Assembly (NCBI GenBank): GCA_045541395.1
Contig: JAZQIZ010000001.1
Location: forward strand, 186,001 to 250,000
Reading direction: 5' to 3'
From: JAZRWQ01 sp045541395
GTDB lineage: Bacteria; Bacillota; Clostridia; Oscillospirales; UMGS1783
Length of the DNA: 64,000 nucleotides
Positions 1 through 8,780 of this stretch are shown in pieces. Below the pieces are notes generated by a model. The model was not told the origin of the DNA. It saw only the letters and a list, made by a program, of their open reading frames with translations, and made no database searches. The translations under genes were made by a program, and so were the position numbers. The first letter of the stretch is position 1. Every line of letters begins with the position of its first letter.

Positions 1-1
1 G

Positions 2-124
2 GATACCAACGGATTTGTTGCTGAAAAAGATAAATTTGCACCAGGTGATTATATTGAAATTGTCTATTGGCGAAATGGGAAAACAAAAACAGTGGACGTT
101 CAATTAATGGAAGATATGACTTAA
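2..124 (+). CDS. C-terminal end of a PDZ-domain protein, probably HtrA-like serine protease (5' truncated)
   Basis: An open frame enters from the left edge and stops with TAA at 122-124, giving about 40 residues. They include FAPGD, then IEIVYWRNGK and a final VDVQLMED. This alternation of 'PGD', a hydrophobic strand, 'RNGK' and 'VxVxL' is the last part of a PDZ domain as found at the C-terminus of HtrA/DegP-type envelope proteases. The protease domain would lie outside the window, so the assignment rests only on this tail. A site-2 protease or another PDZ protein is possible. A strong terminator follows at once. Confidence 0.55.
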   Translation, partial: DTNGFVAEKDKFAPGDYIEIVYWRNGKTKTVDVQLMEDMT

Positions 125-125
125 A

Positions 126-155
126 AAAATGCTGACCACTTGGTCAGCATTTTTA
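126..155. terminator. Bidirectional intrinsic terminator
   Basis: A perfect 10-bp stem (128-137 with 142-151) and 4-base loop lies between an A-run and a T-run. It can end both the rightward PDZ gene and the leftward radical SAM gene, whose stop codon sits in its T-run. Confidence 0.9.
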
Positions 156-752
156 TACTTTCTGTCTAACTCGTAACTTTACTCCGACTTCCTTTGCAAT
201 TTTCTCGCATTTATGAATCTCTTCTTCATTTATAATATCCACAATACTGAAAACTACCTCAGGTACATAATCTTTGCAGCTCTTTGCAAATTCGATAATT
301 GCAGGGAATGCTTTTAATCCGTAAACACTCTCACATATAGCATTGTAGTCTTCTGCATTAGATGCATTAAGACTTATGGATACACAGTCTATTAAGCCTT
401 TAAATTGCTTTGAAATACCTGCATAATTTATAAGTTCCCCTTGGCCGTTGGTATTAATACGAATTGGCAGGGAAGGGAATTTAGCTTTAATTTGACGGCT
501 TATTTCAACAACCGCATCAAATCGTATCAAAGGTTCACCGTAACCGCAAAATACGACTTCTTTATAGGAGGAAAGATCTCTGCTAAAAACATCTTCAGAT
601 ATTTCGTGAATAGATGGTTCATATTCCAGCCATAGTGAATCGCTTCCGTATGCACCGTCTGCGTTTCTGCGAATACAAAAGCAGCAATCGTTTGTACATC
701 TGTTTGTAATATTTAAATATAAACTATCGTCTACAAGATATGAAATAGTCAT
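153..752 (-). CDS. TatD-associated radical SAM protein
   Basis: This 199-residue protein carries the radical SAM cluster motif CxxxCxxC near its N-terminus (C19, C23, C26, within NRCTNDCCFC). A glycine-rich SAM-binding strand follows (VVFCGYGEPL, about residues 66-75), then an RINTNG segment. It is short for the superfamily, ending soon after a partial barrel. The gene begins one base after tatD stops and lies downstream of metG-tatD, so it is cotranscribed with them. This association is the hallmark of the family named for its link to TatD (TIGR04038 type). The substrate is unknown; RNA or peptide modification would be guesses. Family assignment is firm, function is not. Confidence 0.82.
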   Translation of the reverse strand: MTISYLVDDSLYLNITNRCTNDCCFCIRRNADGAYGSDSLWLEYEPSIHEISEDVFSRDLSSYKEVVFCGYGEPLIRFDAVVEISRQIKAKFPSLPIRINTNGQGELINYAGISKQFKGLIDCVSISLNASNAEDYNAICESVYGLKAFPAIIEFAKSCKDYVPEVVFSIVDIINEEEIHKCEKIAKEVGVKLRVRQKV

Positions 753-753
753 A

Positions 754-1524
754 TTATTTTATACGCTCCATTCTATAAATTTTTTTACCGTTTTCCATGG
801 TAATACGTTCAACTTCCTCTATTGACATACCCCAAAGATCAGCGATCTGATTCGCAACATATTGTACAAGAGATGGATCGTTTCTTTTCCCTCTGTGGGG
901 TTCGGGAGTAAGATATGGACAATCAGTTTCAATTAAAACTCTGTCTTTAGGTACGTTTAAAAGAACCTCTCTGGTCTTGTGAGCATTTTTGAAGGTTGCA
1001 ACTCCGTTAAATGAGAGATAATATCCCATATCAACAAGTATCCTTGCAGTTTCGCTGCTTCCGGAATAGGAATGAACGATACCTATGACCTCAGGATATT
1101 CTTTTAAAATTTCAATAGTATCTTGAGTAGCTTCCCGGCTGTGTATAACAACAGGCATATTTAGTTTTTTTGCAATATCCATTTGGGCCCTGAAAACTTT
1201 AGCCTGTACATTTTTTGGAGAATTATCATAATGATAATCTAGCCCTATTTCTCCAATAGCAACAACCTTGTCTTCTTTAGCTAAATCTTCAATTTCTTTC
1301 AGCATCTCATATGTTACTTCTTTGGCCCAATGAGGGTGAATTCCAACGGTAGCAAAAATAAATGGATATTCTTTTGCTAGGGCAATAGATTCTTTTGAAG
1401 CCTCTACGCTGTCTCCAATATTAACTACAGTTGATACATTTTTTGAGGGGAGCAATGAAATCAAAGCTCCCCTATCATCGTCAAAACGGTTATCATTTAA
1501 ATGCGCGTGTGTGTCAAATAACAT
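754..1524 (-). CDS. tatD: TatD family metal-dependent hydrolase
   Basis: The protein has 256 residues, the usual TatD length, and a TIM-barrel amidohydrolase fold. Metal ligands are visible: HAH at residues 6-8, Glu in AIGEIGLDYHYD, His in PVVIHSREA, His in GIVHSYSG and Asp in IETDCPYLTPEPHRGKRN. TatD proteins act as 3'-5' exonucleases or D-aminoacyl-tRNA deacylases; which applies here cannot be read from sequence. It sits three bases after metG, a common bacterial order, and before the radical SAM gene. Transcription probably starts at the metG promoter. Confidence 0.93.
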   Translation of the reverse strand: MLFDTHAHLNDNRFDDDRGALISLLPSKNVSTVVNIGDSVEASKESIALAKEYPFIFATVGIHPHWAKEVTYEMLKEIEDLAKEDKVVAIGEIGLDYHYDNSPKNVQAKVFRAQMDIAKKLNMPVVIHSREATQDTIEILKEYPEVIGIVHSYSGSSETARILVDMGYYLSFNGVATFKNAHKTREVLLNVPKDRVLIETDCPYLTPEPHRGKRNDPSLVQYVANQIADLWGMSIEEVERITMENGKKIYRMERIK

Positions 1525-1526
1525 AA

Positions 1527-3455
1527 TTATCTAATCTTTGCTCCGTTTTCAATGGCTTCATCAACAAATATTACGTGCACCGAACCATCTTTATTTTCTG
1601 CTGCGAGAATCATGCCGTTGCTTTCAACTCCGCAAAGAACAGCAGGCTTAAGATTATCTACTACAATTATCTTTTTGCCAATAAGTTCTTCTGATTTATA
1701 GTATTTAGCTATTCCGGATGCTACGGTTCTGGGTTTGCTTGTACCATCATTTAAGGTTAATTTTAATAATTTCTTTGCTTTAGGAACGTTTTCACATGCT
1801 GTTATTTGTGCTACGCGTAAACCTACTTTTGCAAATTCATCAATTGAGATTTCGGGAAGAGTAACAATATTGTTTTCTTCCTTCTGTGCTTCCTTAATTG
1901 CTGCTGCCTTTTCTTCAGCAATTTCTTTTAAAACTTTTTCTGCGTCAATTCTTGCAAATAAAGGCTTTGCGTCACTAACGCTATATTCTTTAACCTGCCC
2001 AAATTCGAGCGCCTGCGAATTGTTTCCGATCTGTGAGGCAATAGATAACGCGCTATCGGGAATAATAGGCAAGAGCATTACGCCTAAAAGTCTGATGCAC
2101 TCAAGAAGGTTATAAAGAACAACTTTCAGGCGTGGGATAGCAGTTTCATCTTTCGCCAAAGCCCAGGGCATAGTTTCATCAATATACTTGTTGCAACGCT
2201 TTGCAAGTGTTATAACAGCATCACATGCATCAGCATTGTGATAAATATACATAAACTTAAGATATTTATTGACAGAGTCTTTAGCTGTTTCGATAAGCTC
2301 GATATCTAACTCTGCAGTATCACCGTTAATATCTACTTTTCCGCCGAAATATTTGTTGGTCATAGCAACGGTTCTGTTTACAAGATTACCTAAAGTGTTT
2401 GCAAGATCAGAATTGTATTTATTAATGAAACTTTCGTGAGTAATAGTACCGTCCTGAGTAAAGGGGATTTCGGAAAGCAGATAATAGCGGACTGCATCAG
2501 TACCGAATTTTGCTGCAAGATCGTCAGCATAAATCACGTTGCCTTTGGATTTTGACATCTTGTCTTCACCAACAAGGACCCAAGGATGCCCCAATACCTG
2601 TTTAGGTAAAGGCTCGCCCAGAGCCATAAGGATTATGGGCCAATATATAGTATGGAATCTAACTATATCTTTACCTATAACGTGAAGATCTGCAGGCCAT
2701 AATTTATTATATTGATCACTGCTGCCGTCAGGAGAATAACCCGCACCGGTAATGTAGTTTGAAAGAGCATCGATCCAAACGTAAATAACGTGACCTTCAT
2801 CAAAGTCTACAGGAATACCCCATTTGAATGATGAACGTGAGACGCAAAGATCAGCAAGACCGGGTTTTAAGAAATTATTGATCATTTCATTTCTGCGGGA
2901 TTCGGGCTGAATAAAATCAGGATTGTTCTCAAAATACTCCATTAAACGATCCTGATATTTGCTCAGACGCAAAAAGTAAGCTTCTTCTTTTGCATCAATT
3001 ACCTCACGGCCGCAATCGGGACATTTTCCGTCAACTAGTTGTGAGGGAGTAAAGAAAGATTCACAGGGTACGCAATATTTGCCTTCGTAAGTGCTCTTAT
3101 AAATATCGTCCTGCTCGTATAGTTTTTTAAATATTTTCTGTACAGCTGCTTCGTGATAGTCATCGGTTGTACGAATGAATTTATCGTAGGATGTATTCAG
3201 GCTATCCCATACGCCTTTGATCTGGGATGAAACCATATCAACGTATTCTTTAGGAGAAATGCCGGCTTCTTTAGCGCATTCTTCAATTTTCTGGCCGTGC
3301 TCGTCCGAACCGGTCATTAAAAATACGTCAAATCCCATAAGCTTTTTGTAACGGGCAATCATATCTGCAAGTACAATATCATATGCATTGCCGATATGTG
3401 GTTTACGAGAAGTGTATGCAATTGCTGTTGTAATATAAAATTTTTTCTTTTCCAT
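1527..3455 (-). CDS. metG: Methionyl-tRNA synthetase with C-terminal tRNA-binding domain
   Basis: This class I synthetase charges tRNA-Met. The HIGH motif appears as HIGN at residues 20-23 and the second signature as KMSKSKGN near residue 300. A zinc-knuckle insert has two CxxC pairs (CVPC and CPDC) around residues 128-150. After an alpha-helical anticodon domain, the last 100 residues form an EMAP-II/Arc1p-like tRNA-binding domain (from about IDEFAKVGLRVAQI), typical of dimeric MetRS. The 642-residue length fits. The start is preceded by an AAGGTGG Shine-Dalgarno and a consensus promoter. No T-box leader is visible in the 120-base upstream region. Confidence 0.97.
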   Translation of the reverse strand: MEKKKFYITTAIAYTSRKPHIGNAYDIVLADMIARYKKLMGFDVFLMTGSDEHGQKIEECAKEAGISPKEYVDMVSSQIKGVWDSLNTSYDKFIRTTDDYHEAAVQKIFKKLYEQDDIYKSTYEGKYCVPCESFFTPSQLVDGKCPDCGREVIDAKEEAYFLRLSKYQDRLMEYFENNPDFIQPESRRNEMINNFLKPGLADLCVSRSSFKWGIPVDFDEGHVIYVWIDALSNYITGAGYSPDGSSDQYNKLWPADLHVIGKDIVRFHTIYWPIILMALGEPLPKQVLGHPWVLVGEDKMSKSKGNVIYADDLAAKFGTDAVRYYLLSEIPFTQDGTITHESFINKYNSDLANTLGNLVNRTVAMTNKYFGGKVDINGDTAELDIELIETAKDSVNKYLKFMYIYHNADACDAVITLAKRCNKYIDETMPWALAKDETAIPRLKVVLYNLLECIRLLGVMLLPIIPDSALSIASQIGNNSQALEFGQVKEYSVSDAKPLFARIDAEKVLKEIAEEKAAAIKEAQKEENNIVTLPEISIDEFAKVGLRVAQITACENVPKAKKLLKLTLNDGTSKPRTVASGIAKYYKSEELIGKKIIVVDNLKPAVLCGVESNGMILAAENKDGSVHVIFVDEAIENGAKIR

Positions 3456-3485
3456 TTTTATACCACCTTAATTTTCTTAAAGAAT

Positions 3486-3514
3486 ATTATAATATATATT
3501 TAAAACAATTTCAA
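3486..3514 (-). promoter_or_regulatory. SigA promoter of the metG-tatD operon
   Basis: On the minus strand, -35 TTGAAA (3509-3514) and -10 TATAAT (3486-3491) are separated by 17 bases. This is back-to-back with the promoter of the FHA-SEDS gene. Confidence 0.8.
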
Positions 3515-3529
3515 TGATAAAAATCACGT

Positions 3530-3558
3530 TTGTATTTATATTTCATTAGTGGTATAAT
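3530..3558 (+). promoter_or_regulatory. Extended -10 promoter of the FHA-SEDS/PBP operon
   Basis: -10 TATAAT at 3553-3558 is preceded by the TGn extension (TGG, 3550-3552). A weak -35 TTGTAT lies 17 bases upstream. Confidence 0.7.
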
Positions 3559-3576
3559 AATTGTGAGGTAATTTTT

Positions 3577-5283
3577 ATGAATAATTTAGTAAATATTGAA
3601 CAACTGAATAACATAGCAGTGAATTTTATTGGAATTGCTGTTAAATTCATAGCCCCATTACTTGTGCTATGGATAATAATCAGGTGTGCACGTTCGTTGT
3701 TGGGCTGGAAATGCGATACTGAGGTTTGGGCAAAGCTGAAAATGCCTGACGGTAGTTTTCTTCCGCTAACACATTGGGAGAATTTGATCGGTAGGGCAAA
3801 GGCATGCGACGTTGTTTTAAACGTTGCATCTGTTTCGAGGAATCACGCTGTAATTACACGTAAAAATGAAAAGCGCTGGGCAGTTACCGATCTTAATTCA
3901 AAAAGTGGCGTTACTGTTAATGGTGTTACTGTTGAGGGAACAGATTATTTAACATACGGCGATGTAATTAATATTGGCGGTGTAAACCTTAAACTGTGTA
4001 AAGAAGAAGACAGGGAAGCTGCACCGCGGTTCCCCAGTAAATTTAGTGCAGCTGTAACTTTTTTAATTATTTCTGTTTTTCAGATACTCAGTTCTCTTGT
4101 CTTATTTGTTAATTCCGATTCTGAGAATAAACACTATATTCTGATAGTTTTCCTTGGATTGTTGGTAATTATGTGGTTGTATTTCGGGTTGGTCAGCTTA
4201 TCAAGAAGAAAAGGATTTGAAATTGAAGCTCTTGCTTTTATGTTATGCACTATAGGACTTTGTGCTACCGCCTCGGTAGATTGCTCTGCTCTGCCTAAAC
4301 AGTTTATTGCTATTATAGCAGGCTTAGTTCTTTTTGTTTTTCTGTGCATAATGCTGCGCTATTATGAGTTTTCGAAGAAATGGCGTTGGTTTGTTGCTCC
4401 GTTGGGTATTGTGCTCCTTGTAATTACATACCTGTTTGCAGATACAATAAATGGTGCGAAAAACTGGATATATATTGGTTCAGTATCAATTCAACCTTCA
4501 GAACTGGCCAAAATTGCATTTATTTATGCAGGTACAGCTACACTTGAACGATTGCTTTCTAAAAGAAATATAATTTTGTTTGCAGTATTTTCGGTTTGTT
4601 GTATGGGAATGCTTGCATTAATGAATGATTTTGGTACTGCGGCAGTTTTCTTTGTAACTTTTGTTGTTATAGCTTTTTTAAGGTCAGGAGACTTCTCAAC
4701 ACTTGTATTAAGCGGTGCCGGAATTGGGCTTGCGGGTTTTTTGGTATTAAGATTTAAGCCGTACGTATTAGACCGTTTTAAGGCTTGGCGTAACGTTTGG
4801 GATTATGCTTATGATCTTGGTTATCAACAAACCAGAACCTTGATGTGCATTGCTTCGGGCGGTCTTTGGGGGGTAGGTGCCTGCAGAGGTAATTTGCGTT
4901 ACGTTTCTGCGGCCGATACAGATCTTGTGTTTGGTTTGTTAAGCGAGGAATGGGGGTTGATCATTGCCCTTTGTGCAATTGCAGTTCTTATTGTCTTTGC
5001 GGTATTTACTTATAAAGTAGCTTCTGTAGGGCGGTCTTCTTTTTATATTATTGCTGCCTGTGCTGCGACTTCAATTTTTTGTTTTCAAGCCATTTTAAAC
5101 GTTTTTGGTTCAGTTGATATTCTTCCTTTAACAGGCGTTACGTTTCCTTTTGTCTCTAACGGCGGTTCCAGTATGCTTGCCAGTTGGGGGTTGCTGGCTT
5201 TTATTAAAGCTGCAGACGTAAGAAGCAATGCAAGTTTTGCTGCAGTTTCCCTTTATAGGGCAAAAAGAGGTGCTGCAAAATGA
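3577..5283 (+). CDS. FHA-domain SEDS peptidoglycan polymerase (FtsW/RodA/SpoVE family)
   Basis: The 568-residue protein joins two modules. After one N-terminal membrane helix (about 16-37) comes a cytoplasmic FHA domain (about 47-140) with its signature residues: IGRAKACD, SVSRNHAVI and NSKSGVTVNG. The rest is a polytopic SEDS glycosyltransferase, with the charged extracellular region DTDLVFGLLSEEWG and the C-terminal family motif PFVSNGGSSML. SEDS enzymes polymerise lipid II together with a class B PBP, and the next gene, overlapping by four bases, is one. FHA domains bind phosphothreonine, so the fusion suggests control by a Ser/Thr kinase. Whether it serves elongation, division or sporulation cannot be told here. 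Confidence 0.92.
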   Translation: MNNLVNIEQLNNIAVNFIGIAVKFIAPLLVLWIIIRCARSLLGWKCDTEVWAKLKMPDGSFLPLTHWENLIGRAKACDVVLNVASVSRNHAVITRKNEKRWAVTDLNSKSGVTVNGVTVEGTDYLTYGDVINIGGVNLKLCKEEDREAAPRFPSKFSAAVTFLIISVFQILSSLVLFVNSDSENKHYILIVFLGLLVIMWLYFGLVSLSRRKGFEIEALAFMLCTIGLCATASVDCSALPKQFIAIIAGLVLFVFLCIMLRYYEFSKKWRWFVAPLGIVLLVITYLFADTINGAKNWIYIGSVSIQPSELAKIAFIYAGTATLERLLSKRNIILFAVFSVCCMGMLALMNDFGTAAVFFVTFVVIAFLRSGDFSTLVLSGAGIGLAGFLVLRFKPYVLDRFKAWRNVWDYAYDLGYQQTRTLMCIASGGLWGVGACRGNLRYVSAADTDLVFGLLSEEWGLIIALCAIAVLIVFAVFTYKVASVGRSSFYIIAACAATSIFCFQAILNVFGSVDILPLTGVTFPFVSNGGSSMLASWGLLAFIKAADVRSNASFAAVSLYRAKRGAAK

Positions 5284-6581
5284 AAAAAATATCAAGAAGA
5301 GCTATATTTGCTTTAGTAATTGCGTTAGTATTGGCACTGGGAACTTCTTTCTTTTCTGTTGATTATCTTATTAACGGAAAGAATTGGGCGTCACACAAAG
5401 CTAATGCTTATGCATATACGGACGGAGCGATCAATAGGGGAACAGTAACTGATAAAAACGGGGTTATTCTATTTGATGCAAACCCAGACTGGATTGCATA
5501 TAATGATGATTATAGCATACGGGTGTCAACGCTCCATTCTGTAGGGGATATAAACGGTAATATATCTTCAGGTGTAATTAATAATTATTCAGATAAACTA
5601 ATTGATTATAGTTTTTTATGGGGCCTAACAAAGAAAAGTAAGGGTGAACTAAATCTTACACTTGATGCCAATATATGTGCAAATGCTTATAATTATCTGA
5701 ATGGCAAAAACGGTGCTGTGGGGGTTTATAATTATAAAACAGGTGATATGTTATGTATGGTATCCTCGCAATCCTATGACCCTAATTACGAGCCATCAGA
5801 AGATGCAAACGGTGTATTTGTTAACCGATTGCTATCCGGTGAATATACACCCGGTTCAATTATGAAAATAGTGACAGCCTTTGCTGCTATAGAAAATATT
5901 GACGATATATATGATCAAATGTTTATATGTGAAGGTAGTATGGAATTGGGTGACGATACAATAGTTTGCGAAGGCTATCATGGTGAGATCAATTTTGAAG
6001 ATGCCCTTGCATATTCCTGTAACTGTGCTTTTGCACAGATTTCTTCTCAGCTTGATAATAATACTATGCAGGAGTACGCAAAAAAAGCGGGTTTGCTTAA
6101 TAGTATTGAAGTAAATGGAGTACAAACCTCCGTTGGATCGTTTGATTTATCATTTGCAACCGATTCAGATAAAGCTTGGGCAGGAATCGGTCAGTATAAC
6201 GATATTATAAATCCATGCAATTTTATGGTTTTCATCGGTGCAATTGCAAATGACGGTATAGCTGTTTATCCAACATACGTGCAAGGTGAATCGGTAAACA
6301 GCAAACGAATTATGTCTGAAGAAACTGCAAACCATTTGAAGAAAATGTTAATATACAATGTTTCTGAGAATTACGGTGAAGATATGTTTTGTGGCATAAG
6401 CGCAGGTGCAAAATCAGGGTCTGCAGAAGTTGGAACAGATTTTACAAATGCAATGTTTACAGGTTTTATTGATGATAACAGATTTCCTTACGCCTTTATT
6501 GTAGTAAGTGAAAATTCAGGTTCAGGTTTTGGTGTGGCAGGAAATATAGCATCAAACATAGTATATGATATTATTAATTAA
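5280..6581 (+). CDS. Class B penicillin-binding protein (transpeptidase), PbpA/FtsI-like
   Basis: A 433-residue protein with an N-terminal membrane anchor (about 9-28), a short PBP-dimer-like region and a transpeptidase domain. The three active-site motifs are present: SxxK as SIMK (S193-K196), SxN as SCN (246-248) and KSG in place of KTG (378-380). It is compact for a class B PBP and resembles the PbpA proteins encoded beside RodA in actinobacteria and clostridia. It overlaps the SEDS gene by four bases (ATGA), implying coupled translation and a 1:1 polymerase-transpeptidase pair. KSG is an accepted variant of the third motif. Confidence 0.93.
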   Translation: MKKISRRAIFALVIALVLALGTSFFSVDYLINGKNWASHKANAYAYTDGAINRGTVTDKNGVILFDANPDWIAYNDDYSIRVSTLHSVGDINGNISSGVINNYSDKLIDYSFLWGLTKKSKGELNLTLDANICANAYNYLNGKNGAVGVYNYKTGDMLCMVSSQSYDPNYEPSEDANGVFVNRLLSGEYTPGSIMKIVTAFAAIENIDDIYDQMFICEGSMELGDDTIVCEGYHGEINFEDALAYSCNCAFAQISSQLDNNTMQEYAKKAGLLNSIEVNGVQTSVGSFDLSFATDSDKAWAGIGQYNDIINPCNFMVFIGAIANDGIAVYPTYVQGESVNSKRIMSEETANHLKKMLIYNVSENYGEDMFCGISAGAKSGSAEVGTDFTNAMFTGFIDDNRFPYAFIVVSENSGSGFGVAGNIASNIVYDIIN

Positions 6582-6582
6582 G

Positions 6583-6620
6583 AAAAAGCTCCAATGCAAA
6601 AGCATTGGAGCTTGTATTAT
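6583..6620. terminator. Intrinsic terminator shared by the PBP gene and typA
   Basis: A 12-bp perfect stem (6586-6597 with 6602-6613) has an AAAA loop. The minus-strand copy is followed by TTTTTC, so it works best for leftward typA. The rightward T-run is poorer. Confidence 0.85.
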
Positions 6621-8434
6621 TTTCTGCTGGCTATTCTCATTCTTTCGGCGTGATCTAATATTCTTTTTCTGATTCTTAAGTTTTTAGGAGTAACTTCAAG
6701 CATTTCATCTTCGCCTAAAAACTCAAGGCTTTCTTCAAGACTCATTCTCTTGGGAGGAACAAGTCTTAATGCTTCATCACTACCGGATGCGCGCATATTT
6801 GAAACGTGTTTCTTCTTGCAAACATTAACGCTAAGGTCATCAGTTTTTGCGGAAAATCCAACAACCATTCCTGCGTAGACGGGTGTGCCGGCTTCAATGA
6901 ATAACGTGCCTCTTTCTTGTGCATTAAATAATCCGTAAGTTACAGCTTCACCGGTTTCAAAAGCAACAAGTGAGCCGTTGCTTCTATGGTCAATTTCACC
7001 TGCATATGGCTTATATGCATGGAAAATAGTATTAAGTATGCCTTCACCGTGAGTGTCGGTTAAAAATTCACTTCTGTACCCGAAAAGACCTCTTGAGGGA
7101 ATAATAAAGACAACTCTTACTCGCTTGCCCATATTTTTCATTTCAGTCATTTCACCCTTGCGTGAGCCGAGTTTTTGCATTACGCTGCCGAGATATTCTT
7201 CAGGTACGTCAATAGTAACCTCTTCATAAGGTTCATGTTTTTTACCGTCAATTTCCTTTAAAAGAACACGGGGGGTGCCTACCTGAAACTCATATCCCTC
7301 ACGGCGCATATTTTCAATAAGAATAGAAAGATGCAGTTCACCTCGACCGCAAACAATAAACTGCTCTGTGGTATCGCCTGGAGTTACTCTTAAGGCAACA
7401 TCTTTTAATAATTCTTTTTCAAGACGAGCACCAATGTGGCGGGAAGTAAGGAATTTACCTTCTTTGCCTGCAAACGGGCTGTCGTTTACGCTGAATGTCA
7501 TTTCAACAGTTGGTTCGGAAATATTAACAAATGGCAGAGCTTCAACACATTCCGGGTGGCATAGGGTGTTTCCTATATTAAGCTCTTCAATACCTGAAAC
7601 GCATACTATATCGCCGGCTTTTGCGTTTTCAACAACCATTTTTTCAAGGCCGTCAAAAACGTATAGGGTATTTAACTTGCCTTTCTTAGAAAAGCTTTCA
7701 TCATGGTAATCACAAAGTATAACTTCCTGATTTCTTGTAAATGTACCTCTTTCAATTCTACCTATTCCAAGTCTGCCTACGTAATCATTATAATCAATGG
7801 CTGAAACAAGCATTTGAGAAGGTCCTTCAAGCTCAACTTCCGGGCAGTCAATGTATTCAATAATAATATCAAACAAAGGGGAAAGATCGGTTCCTGGTCT
7901 GTCAACAAACACAGAGGCGGTACCTGCTTTACCTGAACAATAAACAACAGGACTGTCAAACTGTTCATCGGTTGCATTAAGATCCATCATCAGCTCGAGT
8001 ACTTCATCTACAACTTCGTCAAGACGAGCATCCGGCTTGTCAATTTTATTTATGCAAAGAATAACCTTATGGTTAAGTTTCAATGCCTGCTCAAGTACAA
8101 ATCTTGTCTGAGGCATGGGACCTTCTGCAGCATCTACAAGAAGTAAAACACCGTCAACCATTTTAAGTATTCTTTCAACTTCACCGCCGAAATCAGCATG
8201 TCCGGGGGTATCAACAATATTTATTTTTACGTTTTTATAAATAACGGAAGTATTTTTTGCAAGTATGGTTATGCCTCTTTCGCGCTCAATATCATTAGAG
8301 TCCATAACTCTATCCTGTACGACCTGATTGTCACGGAATGTGCCGCTTTGCTTTAACATTTCATCAACAAGGGTGGTTTTGCCGTGGTCAACGTGAGCGA
8401 TAATTGCAATATTTCTTAAATCTTCTCTTTTCAA
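6617..8434 (-). CDS. typA: Ribosome-associated translational GTPase TypA/BipA
   Basis: The 605-residue protein has GTPase motifs G1 AHVDHGKTT, G3 DTPGHADFGG and G4 NKID. EF-G-like domains II, III and V follow, then the BipA-specific C-terminal domain. BipA binds the 70S ribosome and helps 50S assembly and stress adaptation. The length is the family norm and all nucleotide-binding residues are intact. It is transcribed alone from a consensus promoter inside the end of the DUF1294 gene and ends at a terminator shared with the opposing PBP gene. Confidence 0.97.
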   Translation of the reverse strand: MKREDLRNIAIIAHVDHGKTTLVDEMLKQSGTFRDNQVVQDRVMDSNDIERERGITILAKNTSVIYKNVKINIVDTPGHADFGGEVERILKMVDGVLLLVDAAEGPMPQTRFVLEQALKLNHKVILCINKIDKPDARLDEVVDEVLELMMDLNATDEQFDSPVVYCSGKAGTASVFVDRPGTDLSPLFDIIIEYIDCPEVELEGPSQMLVSAIDYNDYVGRLGIGRIERGTFTRNQEVILCDYHDESFSKKGKLNTLYVFDGLEKMVVENAKAGDIVCVSGIEELNIGNTLCHPECVEALPFVNISEPTVEMTFSVNDSPFAGKEGKFLTSRHIGARLEKELLKDVALRVTPGDTTEQFIVCGRGELHLSILIENMRREGYEFQVGTPRVLLKEIDGKKHEPYEEVTIDVPEEYLGSVMQKLGSRKGEMTEMKNMGKRVRVVFIIPSRGLFGYRSEFLTDTHGEGILNTIFHAYKPYAGEIDHRSNGSLVAFETGEAVTYGLFNAQERGTLFIEAGTPVYAGMVVGFSAKTDDLSVNVCKKKHVSNMRASGSDEALRLVPPKRMSLEESLEFLGEDEMLEVTPKNLRIRKRILDHAERMRIASRK

Positions 8435-8472
8435 AGAATCACCTCATAACAGTATTTCATTTTAACCTAAGT

Positions 8473-8501
8473 ATTATACACCCATTTTCCCATTATGGCA
8501 A
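8473..8501 (-). promoter_or_regulatory. SigA promoter of typA
   Basis: On the minus strand, -35 TTGCCA (8496-8501), a 17-base spacer and -10 TATAAT (8473-8478). The -35 lies within the last codons of the upstream DUF1294 gene. Confidence 0.75.
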
Positions 8502-8762
8502 ATATTTTATTGCAAAATATACGGCTATAGCCCAAATAATACCTATTAACGGCACTCCTATTACAAAATTGCTATGTTTTGTTTTGTGTCTGAATATCTG
8601 CATACCAAGATAAAATCCAAAAACGCCGCCTATGAAACATAACAAAAATAATGTTCTTTCAGGTATCCTCCAACCTTTATTTTTTGCGGCAATTTTATCA
8701 GTTAAGCATACAATCAAACTGATGATATTAATAATGATTAAGTAGTAAATAAAGATTTTCAT
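8493..8762 (-). CDS. DUF1294 family small membrane protein
   Basis: This 89-residue protein has about three hydrophobic helices. It shows the DUF1294 core: a DK..A motif near residue 22 (CLTDKIAAK), RIPERTL, GGxxGFYLGM and then FRHKTKH. The family is widespread and of unknown function. It follows the DUF4173-like gene by 18 bases in the same direction and is probably cotranscribed with it. Confidence 0.85.
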   Translation of the reverse strand: MKIFIYYLIIINIISLIVCLTDKIAAKNKGWRIPERTLFLLCFIGGVFGFYLGMQIFRHKTKHSNFVIGVPLIGIIWAIAVYFAIKYLP

Positions 8763-8780
8763 GCTTTAATTATAAATTTT

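Noticed and set aside
3456..3576. T-box leader for metG
   Set aside because: Only about 120 bases are available, with no T-box sequence, specifier loop or terminator.
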